Below are positions 1 through 10,889 of a DNA stretch of 64,000 bases, in pieces (position 1 is the first letter of the stretch; each line of letters starts with the position of its first letter). The translations under genes were made by a program, and so were the position numbers. Source of the DNA: Humulus lupulus (taxonomy: Eukaryota > Streptophyta > Magnoliopsida > Rosales > Cannabaceae); assembly GCF_963169125.1 (NCBI RefSeq), contig NC_084802.1, forward strand, positions 12,462,896 to 12,526,895, in the 5' to 3' direction. The notes beneath the pieces were generated by a model. It worked only from the letters and a program-made list of their open reading frames with translations, ran no database searches and was not told where the DNA came from.

Positions 1-1795
1 AAAATGACTATTTGAATATATACATCCATATACGTATTGCTATTGAAGTATTTTGTTATTAATATCGAAATAAGTTTAATTATAGACGATAATTATTATT
101 TTTGTTGGGATTATTATTATTATTATCATAAGAGTACATTATCTTATGAGCAAGGTTTAAAGCATGGTTTTATATGAAGAGTTATTTGCATTACGTTGAT
201 AATAATTATTATTATCATTTATATAGTTTCTGGTATTATTAATATACACTATCAATAGTGTATATTTATGATTTTGATAGAATTTAATAAATGATGTGCC
301 TTGAATAAGATTTGTATGGATTTGATTGATTGACTCTTGGTGAGGAATTTTAAAATAAGCTAAGGACCTAAGGTAAGTAAATCTCACCTTTTGTGCTTAA
401 GTGTAAGATGCATGACTACATTGATTGTGTACATCTGATGAGTTAAGTATGGTATGATGATGATGCATATGATAAGTATGTGAAGAATGGTTATATGAAC
501 ACCATAAGGGTGTTGTGTGATATGTAATTGATGAATGCTGTGATATGTGAAAGATGTCTTACTTGGTTAAGAATGATATGAATTATGTGCAAGTATGTGT
601 TCTTATGTTGATGGATATGTGGATTACTCTATGTTCATGTTTTGTTATATGTTATGATATATGAAGCGTTTAAGTTTTTAGGCTGGAAACCTTAGACCTG
701 AGCCATAGCTCTACGTTAAGGTATAACAACGCCACCAACCCAAAGCTTCATGTATTATGACTAAAGATGTTTTGAGTTATATGAGATGTGATACAATGCC
801 TTGATTGAATACCATCAACATGAATCATGAACATGAACATTGGCATTTCAGCATCAGCGTGTATGCATGGCATGTACAGTTATGTGATACATTATTATGT
901 GATATAAGACCATGCATATGAATATGAGAAAAGTTATGAAATGCCTTGAAAAGTTTTATGTAAAGTTAAACATTTTAATGACTCAAGGCTTAAGCAAAGT
1001 GATAATAAGATGTTAAAAAGGGTGCCACTGTTTCGATGAAGCAATCAAGTAAGTTCAGTAAAGAAGACGGAGGTCTATTATGGCTTATAGTGGCCGTCCA
1101 CTAGTGTGGGCTAGGTCAGAGTTGACCATTCAGATATGTTTGCCATGTTCCCGTCTTTCTCCTCCACATGTGTAATAAGTATGGCAGCTATGGCAACGAT
1201 GAAATGAGTGTTATGATGACCCTAGCTGAGATGATGGCTAGCCGGAGGAGAACCCATGGGATTCTATATGATATATGTTATAAGCCCTGCAGGCATTTGC
1301 CGAATCAAACAGTGTGCACAAGTGAAATCGGGCCCATAAAAACGTGAAACTAAAAGAAAGAGCATAAAAGTAAAGTTTGAAAGTGCATGAGCAATAAATG
1401 AAATGCATAAGTATATAAGTCAGCATATTAGTATATGTGCACTACAAACTCACGACATTCATGTGTATGTGTATGCATGAGATTTACTTACTGAGCGTTA
1501 GCTCATTATGTTATTTTCCAACATTTTTCCAGGTGTGGCTTTAGCTGTTGAGCAACTTGTGGAGCACGGACTCAGTAGCAATGCAATAATGGTTTAGAGT
1601 TTTCATATGGCTGCCTTAAATTTAAAGTATTCATACGTGTAATAATTTCTACTAATAAGTTTATATAAAAGTTTTAAATTTTTCTGTATTTCTTCGTATC
1701 ATTTTATTTAATCATTTTAGTCAAGTGCCTAACATACTCGTAAACTCTAGAATTACGAGTATGTGGCGAACGTACCCTACCTTAGGGACGTTACA
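1..1795 (+). mobile_element. Ty3/gypsy-type LTR, copy A (left end outside the window)
   Basis: This block is the reverse complement of 5389-7183 at roughly 96-97% identity; a 76-codon and a 62-codon open stretch in one copy reappear in the other with 6 and 1 residue changes. It ends in GGGACGTTACA at 1795, a normal LTR 3' end (CA). Near 1490 is a short segment (ACTGAGCGTTAGCTCA) resembling one in the LTR at 14.2 kb, which sets the sense direction as plus. No protein domain is seen. The left end and any target-site duplication lie outside the window, so it cannot be said whether this is a solo LTR or the 3' LTR of a full element. Confidence 0.8.
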
Positions 1796-3656
1796 GTGGT
1801 GGTGGTGGTTTGCCGACTGACTGGGTTGGCTGGCTGCTTTATTTGAACGTAGAAGAGAAGATAAAAAGAAGAGACAAATTGGACTTGGGCTTATATTTTC
1901 TCACGAACAAACAATTGTACCGTGTCATTAATTACTGTGTTAAAAGTCATATCAATGCTTACATATATATATAATAATAATATAACTTCTTTATATATAA
2001 AACGTCACAGATTTTATTTCTTTAGATCATATATAATTATATATAATTATATAAGTATATATTAGGTAAATGTAATGGGCTGGGTTGGTTTTGATAAGGC
2101 CACAATACTCTAGCCCATCTCCAAGCCATACAAACATGGGTTGTTATTTTCCAGGCCAAAGGGGTCACGGCCTGCACCAATTACAGCTCTATATAATAAA
2201 AAATGGGCTGGGTTGGCCGGGTTGTTCGGCCCAGCCCATTTTTTGTGCACCCCTAATGGTAGGCGACAACCTCTATATATGTAAACATATTCAGAGTAAT
2301 TACCTAAAATCTCAAGGCTAAAGTGAAGGGTTAGTTTGAACACTATGTAGAAATACATGTGAAATAATTTTACTCAAACATGGAAAGACAATTTGTGAAA
2401 TAATTTTATTTCGATATTAAATAATCAAACATGGAAAGACAATTTACTCATTCTATTTGTACTTGCATATTACATATATTTTATTAATTAAAAAGAAGGG
2501 GGCAATTGGGATAGAAAACTACATTTTTATAGAATAAATAAGATTGTAATTTCACAGATCGAAAAGAATGAAAACTTAGAGAAAAATATTTTTATTTGAG
2601 GAAGAACAAACACTGATGTAGGAGGGCAAGAAAAAATCAATTCTGAGAAAGTAGAGGGATAGAGTTTTCTTTCATTTAACTAATTGAGAAGAGAATGAAA
2701 AAGACTATATATATTAATGAGTAGTATACAATTTATTTTCAAATTAGTTAATTTATTATTATTATTATTATACTTTGTTAGAGTTAGTTTACCTGTATAC
2801 GATTTTTTTTTCAAATTGGTTAATTAAATATTATTATTATTATTATTATAATAGATGATATACTTTGTTAGTTAGTTATCTATGTGTATGGATGAGTTAA
2901 ATATTAACATTATTACTGACTTATTTTTTTTTAGAGAATTTCTAGTTTTTATTGTTTAGTTATTAACTAATAATTATAAATTTGTAAAATAAGAAATAAA
3001 AAATATAAAAAAAAATGAGAAAATATAAAAAATGGTTTAGATATATTGATTAATACCAAATTATTGACCATTTGATTATGGATGGTTGAACTTAATCAAT
3101 CATTTTAATTGTTCTCAAGTTAAAGTGAAGAAGGAACAAAAAGGATCTTTGACAAAAATCAGGATCTTCTCTATAACTCATCAAGAGTAAGATTATAAAA
3201 TGAATTAAAATATGATTTCAACTTACTAAATTATACTAAACAAAATCTAACTAATTAAAAAAAGAATTGTATCGTGATTGATTCTCACTATCAATAGAAC
3301 AAGATAATTACACTCTTTTTATTTAGACATTTTATACCTTCGATTAAAATCTCGTTCTACTTTTATTTTATTTCAAATACATAGTCTCGTTAGTTTAAAG
3401 TATTTACTAATTTTTAGCCTTTAATAAAAGGGTGTGTCTTACTTTTTTTTCTGAAATAAAATAGTTAGATGGGAAATTTTTAGTATTTTATAAATTTTGT
3501 CTCCTTAACATTATTTGTATAAATATCAATGCTTCAATCTAAACATCTTTCTTATCATATTGATGATAAAACTAATAACAAACAAATAGTTGAGAGTATA
3601 CTCTCTTCCTTTGATGAGTATAGTTTCATTGGTAAACAATAACACCTCCTTTATAC
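1796..3656. other. AT-rich non-coding spacer with a possible hAT-like end
   Basis: No convincing gene. At 2197-2244 a roughly 15-bp inverted repeat (AAAATGGGCTGGG and its complement) flanks a GC-rich loop. It is followed at 2245-2255 by GTGCACCCCTA, whose complement TAGGGGTGCAC looks like a hAT-family terminus. The partner end was not found, so the hAT assignment is tentative. TTA-type microsatellites lie near 2754-2771 and 2830-2850. Confidence 0.4.
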
Positions 3657-4022
3657 TTATGAGAATGAAAAAAGAAACATTTGATGTGCTGAATTCATTC
3701 TCCAAGTACTCCACTCATTTGAAGTTTTTGTAGTGTCTTTATTATCACTCTTATTTAGTGGAACTACATCATAAGGATCATTAGGCATCTCTCTCCTAAT
3801 AAAATTATGCATTAGTGTTATGATAATTCTATATTGAGTTTCTAAAGGATAATGAGCAAGAAAACTATTGCACCTTGTATATCCAACGTCCAAAAGGTAA
3901 TAGCCAACACAACATATAAAAATTTCAAATTGTCTAGTAATAAAAGCAAAATGTTTGAGAATACAACTCCTAATGAATTCAAACTTAACATAAGAAACAT
4001 ATAAGCCCTTTGTCCTCCTCAA
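3657..4022 (-). pseudogene. PIF/Harbinger transposase relic
   Basis: The minus-strand reading contains YYLLDVGY and NSFLAHYPLETQYRIII followed by LMHNFIRREMPNDP and SNEWSTWR. These match the order of the C-terminal half of plant PIF/Harbinger DDE nucleases: the second catalytic Asp in YYLxD-GY, then the HNFIRREMP segment, then the SNEW-x-WR tail. The part normally between FLAHY and PLETQ, which carries the RNVIER helix with the catalytic Glu, is missing, so the protein cannot be a working nuclease. No intact N-terminal half or helix-turn-helix partner ORF lies nearby. Family assignment rests on recalled motif order; no search was run. Confidence 0.7.
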
Positions 4023-4946
4023 AGTATCATGAAGGATTTTACCATTGGCTGCTAAACCTTATCAATCTCGTAATATAATAGATTGTATATTTTGATAACA
4101 CTTTCCCAACACATTTGTGGCAATACCTAGGTTTATTTGACCCGGTAACCTTTAGTCTAGAATAAACTTTTTCTATTGGTCCTATACAAGGGCAGTCTTG
4201 AGCACAAGTGGGCTAGGCTTGTGCCAGGGTCCGTAATAAAAAATGTCCTATTTTTTGAAAAAATATCATTATTTTTCTATACAAAATGGTTCCCAATTTT
4301 GAAAAATACTAGTTTATACAATAATGGAGTTTCGTCATTATGAATTGCCTTCCTATTTCTATCTCATCTCTTCTTATTTATAGTGAGAAGTTTAGGGTTA
4401 CATATAAATCATGGACCTAAGCTATTGGGCTTCGGCCGTAAATAATACATTACAACATTATAATTACACAAATATATTCTTATTTTTATAAATTGCGACT
4501 TTATCCCCCGGCGCTAGTTCTGTTAGTGCAAGTAGTCTGTCATGAATGAACAGGCATGAATCAACCTTGTGCATGACCAAATGTCTCTGTCAGCAGATTA
4601 CAACCTTCTTGAGTGAACAGGGGTTGAAGAATATGGCTAGGCGACCAAACTCCTTCTGTTATCATTTGGTGGTTTACTTTGTGCTTTGTAATGACAGAAA
4701 TGTAATTAGTCAAGGCTCTGCGATCAGGCATCTCTGTTAGCGTTTTGCAAGCACTCATGAACGAACAGGAACAAGAGTGTGTTAATGGGTGACCAGAATC
4801 CTCCTGTTATCATGTGATGGCTTTCCATGTGCGAACAGAGGTAAAAGAACCCCTCTTGTCTGAACAGAGGTAGAAGAACCTCTCTTGTGCGAACAAAGGT
4901 AGAAGAACTTGCCTTGTGTGAATAGAGGTAGAAGAACTTCTTTGTT
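4023..4946. repeat. Degenerate repeat-derived DNA with a 31-bp tandem repeat
   Basis: No gene is supported. From about 4829 to 4942 a unit of about 31 bp (CGAACAGAGGTAGAAGAAC plus a short tail) is repeated roughly 3.5 times with changes. The same GCGAACA-type wording recurs through 15.6-19.7 kb, so both stretches probably derive from the same old retrotransposon family. Confidence 0.45.
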
Positions 4947-5105
4947 AGATTAAGACCTCATAAATAAACTTTGGAATTTTCTATTATTTACTTAACATTA
5001 TCAACATAATATCAAACATAGTCTATATATAATAATTCAATTCAATTATTTATTTCATTTAAAATATTTGTCAACTACAATTGTTTTAAGGGCACTATTC
5101 CCAAC
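4947..5105 (-). repeat. LTR-end fragment, left copy
   Basis: About 159 bp that matches 14625-14791 in the same orientation with scattered differences. On the minus strand it begins TTGGGAATAGTGCCC, the wording of many plant Ty1/copia LTR starts (TGTTGGGAATA). The terminal TG has been replaced where the gypsy LTR begins at 5106. Confidence 0.5.
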
Positions 5106-5388
5106 TGTAACATCCCAAATTACTTAATAAGGCTTAGGGCCTTGATTAGGGAGCCATGATGGTAAATTATGTGATTATGTGTATTATATTATGTGTATCA
5201 TTATATGATTATGTGAGTTATATTATAATATGATTTGATATGCATGTTTAAGTGTATTAAATATGGATGGGGGCCCGTTTCTGATTAAAAAGGCAATATT
5301 TGTAATTTGGCCTGTTATGGGTATATTTGGCATATATGTGATATATGTGTGAGACCACATCATTATATGAATATATTTGGGTTACTCG

Positions 5389-8300
5389 TGAAACGTCCCT
5401 AAGGTAGGGTACGTCTGCCACATACTCGTAATTCTAGGGTTTACGAGTATGTAAGGCACTTGACCAAAAGAATTAAATAAAATGATACGAAGAAATACAG
5501 AAAAATTTAAAACTTTTATATAAACTTATTAGAAGAAATTATTACACGTATGAATACTTTAAATTTAAGGCAGCCATATGAAAACTCTAAACCATTATTG
5601 CATTGCTACTGAGTCCGTGCTCCACAAGTTGCTCAACAGCTAAAGCCACACCTGGAAAAATGTTGGAAAATAACATAATGAGCTAACGCTCAGTAAGCAA
5701 ATCTCATGCATACACATACACATGAATGTCGTGAGTTTGTAGTGCACACATACTAATATGCTGACTTATATACTTATGCATTTCATTTATTGCTCATGCA
5801 CTTTCAAACTTTACTTTTATGCTCTTTCTTTTAGTTTCACGTTTTTATGGGCCCGATTTCACTTGTGCACACTGTTTGATTCGGCAAATGCCTGCAGGGC
5901 TTATAACAGATATCATATAGAATCCCATGGGTTCTCCTCCGGCTAGCCATCATCTCAGCTAGGCTCATCATAACACTCATTTCATCGTTGCCATAGCTGC
6001 CATACTTATTACACATATGGAGGAGAAAGACGGGAACATGGCAAACATATCTGAATGGTCAACTCTGACCTAGCCCACACTAGTGGACGGCCACTATAAG
6101 CCTTAATAGACCTCCGTCTTCTTTACTGAACTTACTTGATTGCTTCATCGAAACAGTGGCACCCTTTTTAACATCTCATTATCACTTTGCTTAAGCCTTG
6201 TGTCATTAAAATGTTTAACTTTACATAAAACTTTTCAAGACATTTCATAACTTTTCTCATATTCATATGCATGGTCTTATATCACATAATAATGTATCAC
6301 ATAACTGTACATGCCATGCATACATGCTGATGCTGAAATGCCAATGTTCATGTTCATGATTCATGTTGATGGTATTCAATCAAGGCATTGTATCACATCT
6401 CATATAACTCATAACATCTTTAGTCATAATACATGAAGCTTTGGGTTGGTGGCGTTGTTATACCTTAACGTAGAGCTATGGCTCAGGTCTAAGGTTTCCA
6501 GCCTAAAAACTTAAACGCTTCATATATCATAACATATAACAAATCATGAACATAGAGTAATCCACATATCCATCAACATAAGAACACATACTTGCACATA
6601 ATTCATATCATTCTTAACCAAGTAAGACATCTTTCACATATCACAGAATTCATCAATTACATATCACACAACACCCTTATGGTGTTCATATAACCATTCT
6701 TCACATACTTATCATATGCATCATCATCATACCATACTTAACTCATCAGATGTACACATTCAATGTAATCATGCATCTTACACTTAAGCACAAAAGGTGA
6801 GATTCACTTACCTTAGGTCCTTAGCTTATTTTAATATTGCTCAGCAAGAGTCAATCAATCAAATCCATACAAATCCTATTCAAGACACATCATTTATTAA
6901 ATTCTATCAAAATCGTAAATATACACTATTGATAGTGTATATCAATAATACCAGAAACTATATAAATGATAATAATAATTATTATCAACGTAATGCAAAT
7001 AACTCTTCATATAAAACCATGCTTTAAACCTTGCTCATAAGATAATGTACTCTTATGATAATAATAATAATAATCCCAACAAAAATAATAATTATCGTCT
7101 ATAATTAAACTTATTTCGATATTAATAACAAAATACTTCAATAGCAATACGTATATGAATGTATATATTCAAATAGTCATTTTATAAAAGAAATCATATT
7201 TTTAACATAAAGTTGTAATAATCAATATAATGATAATAATATAAATATAAATATTTATATTATTATTAATTAGTCATAATATCAATTCCAGTGATATAAT
7301 AAATATACTTTCTCCAAAATTTACTGGTCTTACAAATATCAATAACTGTAAGAAACTAATATTTGATATTATTTTAATATTCAAATATTAATAAAATATT
7401 AATATACAATAATAATGGTTAGATAATAGGTTTACTATAAATCATACTTTTCATATATATATATATGAATCTGTATTCTTGATTTACTTAACAAAATAAT
7501 AGCAATAATAATTAAAATTACTTAATCATAATAATTTCCATATTAATATAAAATCAATTAAATATGTATTTTTATACTTTATTTAATATCTAATATTTTC
7601 TAGAAAATTGGACAGCACAACGGTTATAAAGTGGACAATTCCAAAATCAAAACCTGTATCAAAAATATATATAATCCCAGACAGCCAGTAAATTACAGAA
7701 AATATTCCATATATCAATAATATATAATTATATACCATAAATACACATAATAACAATTACTCTAATCAATCACAATTAAATCACAATATATAGGTTAAAG
7801 AAATTATACCAAAATGATCGGGTTCCACAATAAGTCAAACGATGATTTTCTGAGACTCAAAACGTACTTCGGAACCTCGAACACTAAGTTTCGACCGTCG
7901 GTCTACGGTGGATCGCGGTGACTCGTGGTGGGCCCACCACCCAACTATGGTAGATGTAGGAACAAGTTATTGGGTTTTGAAGCCCACAACACGAGGAGCA
8001 CGATGGTGGTGACGGATCGGCAAACGGATGCCCGAGGTGGCCGAATCGCAACTTTGAAGTCGCGGGGTGGCCGAACTTAAATCGAGTGGTTGAGGCGTTT
8101 AATCGGCGAGTGAGCTCTAGATTCCCGCGTGGGTCGATAGTTCGGAGGCCTCTGAATCCAACGGTCCGGCGCGTGGCTAAAAATGGTGGCCGGAAAGTAC
8201 TCCTGCGTCGTCGGCAACAGTAATACGTAGAGGAGAGAGAGAGAGAGGTTTTCTGAGGAGAGAGAGAGAGTTTCTGAGGAGAGAGAGAGAGAGAGAGAGA

Positions 8301-8658
8301 GGGGCTCGGGTAAAAAGAAAGGTTGAAGCCTTTTCTTTTCTTTTTTTTTATTTTTTATTTTTTTTTATTTTTTTATTTTTTTTTTATTTTTAAAAATTAC
8401 ACTTGGACCCAAAATACTAAAATTCTTTTCAAATAAGTCCTTTAGCAAAACTTTCTTAATTTTATAAAAATCCCCACTTAAAATTATATGACATTTGGGT
8501 CCAATACTTGACTACTCAAGTTTCTCTCTCTTTAATCTCATTAAAAACATAAAATCATATTTTAAACACTATTTTTCCATTACTATTTCTTAAATTTGTA
8601 AACTTGTACATTTTATGTATTAAAACTCTGATTTATAATAAAAATGTTGGATATTACA
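5389..8658 (-). mobile_element. Solo LTR, copy B, with 5-bp target-site duplication
   Basis: The element begins TGAAACGTCCC at 5389 and ends GGATATTACA at 8658. It is flanked on both sides by ACTCG (5384-5388 and 8659-8663), a perfect 5-bp duplication as made by LTR-retrotransposon integrases. The first 1795 bp mirror copy A at 1-1795. No internal coding region is present, so this 3.27-kb unit is a solo LTR left by LTR-LTR recombination. The sense direction is minus. A GA-dinucleotide run lies at 8229-8305, followed by a T/A-rich tract to about 8395. Confidence 0.9.
8229..8305. repeat. (GA)n microsatellite inside the solo LTR
   Basis: Nearly uninterrupted GA repeats, broken by two TTTCTGAG spacers that themselves look duplicated. 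An almost pure T/A tract follows at 8330-8395. Confidence 0.9.
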
Positions 8659-9904
8659 ACTCGGCATGAGGCGATCTTAGGGAGCAAGCTAGTGGGAAAG
8701 TCACAATAAGACCAATACTTGACTCAGTGAGAGTCAAGGGGTATTTTGGGTATTTAGTACATTACCAAGATCAGGTAATGGGGAAATTAATTGGTAATTA
8801 TTTGAGTATATTAGAAATAATGGGAATTGTGAGACGTTAATTATGATTAACAAGATGAGTGGCAAATGACAAATTTACCCTTGAGGGGCTATGAGAGAGG
8901 AATTTGGCCCTAAGGGCATTTAGGTCATTTTGAGCCAATTTAGTGACTTACTCAGCCTTACCCTTAGTTGAAGGAAACCAAAACAGAACATCACTCTCAC
9001 TCAGCTTTCTCCCTCTTGTTAGTCTCCCTCTCTCTTTGTCTTGAGGAGTTTTTTTTTTTTGGAATTTTGAGGAGAGTTGGCTTGGAATTGGAGGCTTGAA
9101 GCTAGGTTTTAGTTAAGGACGACTTAAAGCTTGAACCACACAATTGAGGTAAAGCTACAACCCTTTATTTGGTTAAATTATGCTCTGTTTTTATACTGTT
9201 CTTGAGCTTTGAGGTTCAAGGTATTGGATTAGTGATTTAGTGGAGGATTTTTAGTGAGATAAACTAGGGTTTTGATGGTGTTTATGTGATGATAATGTTT
9301 GGGGGATTTAATTATGGTTTTGGGAATTTATTGGGATAATTTTTGGTAAGGTTTTGGCTGAGGAAAAACATGGATTTTTGGGTTCGTGGGGTCGTGCCGC
9401 GACCCGTGTGAACCCAGGGCACTAAGGTAGTTTTGTCTGGGAGGCATGTCGCGGCCCGCCTAGGCAGCTTTGGTCATCTTAGGATTTTAATGACAAAATT
9501 TCAAACCTAAGGGCTCGGGATCGATCCTACTACCCGGTTTAGTAGAATTCGAGGTCCCGGAGGCTAGAACTTGGTCTGGAAGCCTTTTTTCGCTCATTAT
9601 TGATAAGATTCACTTATTATGGTTGTGACTAGGTTATCGCTAGGGCCTGGAACTAGGATCGTGCTCAAGGGTTGTTCATTGGTAACCTGTGCTTGGACCA
9701 AAGGTAAGAAAACTACACCCGATATGTGATATATGTGATTATGGCTTGGCCCGAATTGTTGAACAGGAACATGAATAGAGCATGAACACCTGAGAATGTG
9801 CATGATTATGATTATGCTTGTGATTATTGATTAAGCATGTTGAATGCTTTGTATTTGGATATTTGTTATAAGATATATGCATATTTGCGTTATCTTATTG
9901 AGAA

Positions 9905-10345
9905 AGGCTTGACTTATTAGTCAAGGACGACAGTAGCGCTGAGCGTTGGTCGTAAAGCATTGACTTATCAGTCAAGGACGACAATAGCACTGGTTGTAAA
10001 GCATTGACTTATCAGTCAAGGACGGCAAGAACGCTAAGCGTTGGTTGTAAAGCATTGACTTATCAGTCAAGGACGACAATAGCACTGAGCACGGGTTGTG
10101 AAACATTGACTTATTAGTCAAGGACGGCAATAGCGCTGAGCACGGGTTGTGAAGCATTGACTTATCAGTCAAGGACGACAATAGTGCTGAGCGCTGGTTG
10201 TAAAGCATTGACTTATCAGTCAAGGACGGCAATAGTGCTGAGCGTTGGTCGTGAAGCATTGACCTACCAGTCAAGGACGGCAATAGCGTTGAGCGCTGGT
10301 CGTGAAGCAATGACTTATTAGTCAAGGGCGGCAATAGCGTGCTGA
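9905..10345. repeat. 51-bp minisatellite, about eight to nine copies
   Basis: Units run from TTGACTTATCAGTCAAGG to GGTTGTAAAGCA; most are 51 bp and one is shortened. Each unit carries the near-palindrome TTGACTTATCAGTCAA. Because 51 is a multiple of three, a minus-strand reading gives a 17-residue repeat over about 120 codons, which is a by-product and not a gene. Three further, more diverged units occur at about 10530-10680, and degraded inverted counterparts (GACTAATGAGTCA, GACTATTCAGTCA) occur at 62280-62420 in the related LTR. Confidence 0.9.
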
Positions 10346-10354
10346 GCAGTGGTC

Positions 10355-10870
10355 GATATGGTTATGCTTAATCAGGAGCGCATCATACGCTTAACCGACC
10401 TATTGGTCGGGGAAAACTCAGCACCAGGTATGCTGGGCCAACTCTAAGGCTGGTTATACAGAGGATAGGGCAATGGGCCCAGGGGTGACTTACTAGTCCC
10501 ATATCCTAGGCTAGGGTTGGGCCCCGGGCTTGACTTATGAGTCAAGAACGACATTAGCATGCTGAGTGTTGGTCGAAAAGCATTGACTTATAAGTCAAGG
10601 ACGACATTAGCATGCTAAGTGTTGGTCGAAAAACATTGACTTATAAGTCAAGGATGGCAATAACGTGCTGAGCATTGGTCATTATGGTTATGTCTAACCA
10701 GGAGCGCATCATACGCTTGACCAATCTATTGGTCATGAGAAAACTAGAGCCTAGGTACGTTGGGCCAGTTCCAAGGCTGGTTATACAAAGGATAGCGAAA
10801 AAGGCCCCGGGGTGAATTATAAGTCCCATATCTTAAGATGTTGAACCCTAGTGTGACTTATTAGTCATGA
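10355..10870. repeat. About 330-bp higher-order duplication around the minisatellite
   Basis: The stretch starting GTTATGCTTAATCAGGAGCG near 10357 recurs as GTTATGTCTAACCAGGAGCG near 10686. Both copies continue with the same order: CGCATCATACGCTT, GGCTGGTTATACA, and AGTCCCATATC. The duplication therefore covers both the 51-bp unit and the sequence next to it. Confidence 0.75.
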
Positions 10871-10889
10871 ATTAGGGCACTGAGCCCAG

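Noticed and set aside
9972..10334. 120-codon minus-strand ORF with a 17-residue repeat
   Set aside because: It exists only because the 51-bp minisatellite is a multiple of three and has no stop in that frame.
9905..10680. CRISPR-like array
   Set aside because: The units are contiguous tandem repeats without unique spacers, in plant nuclear DNA.
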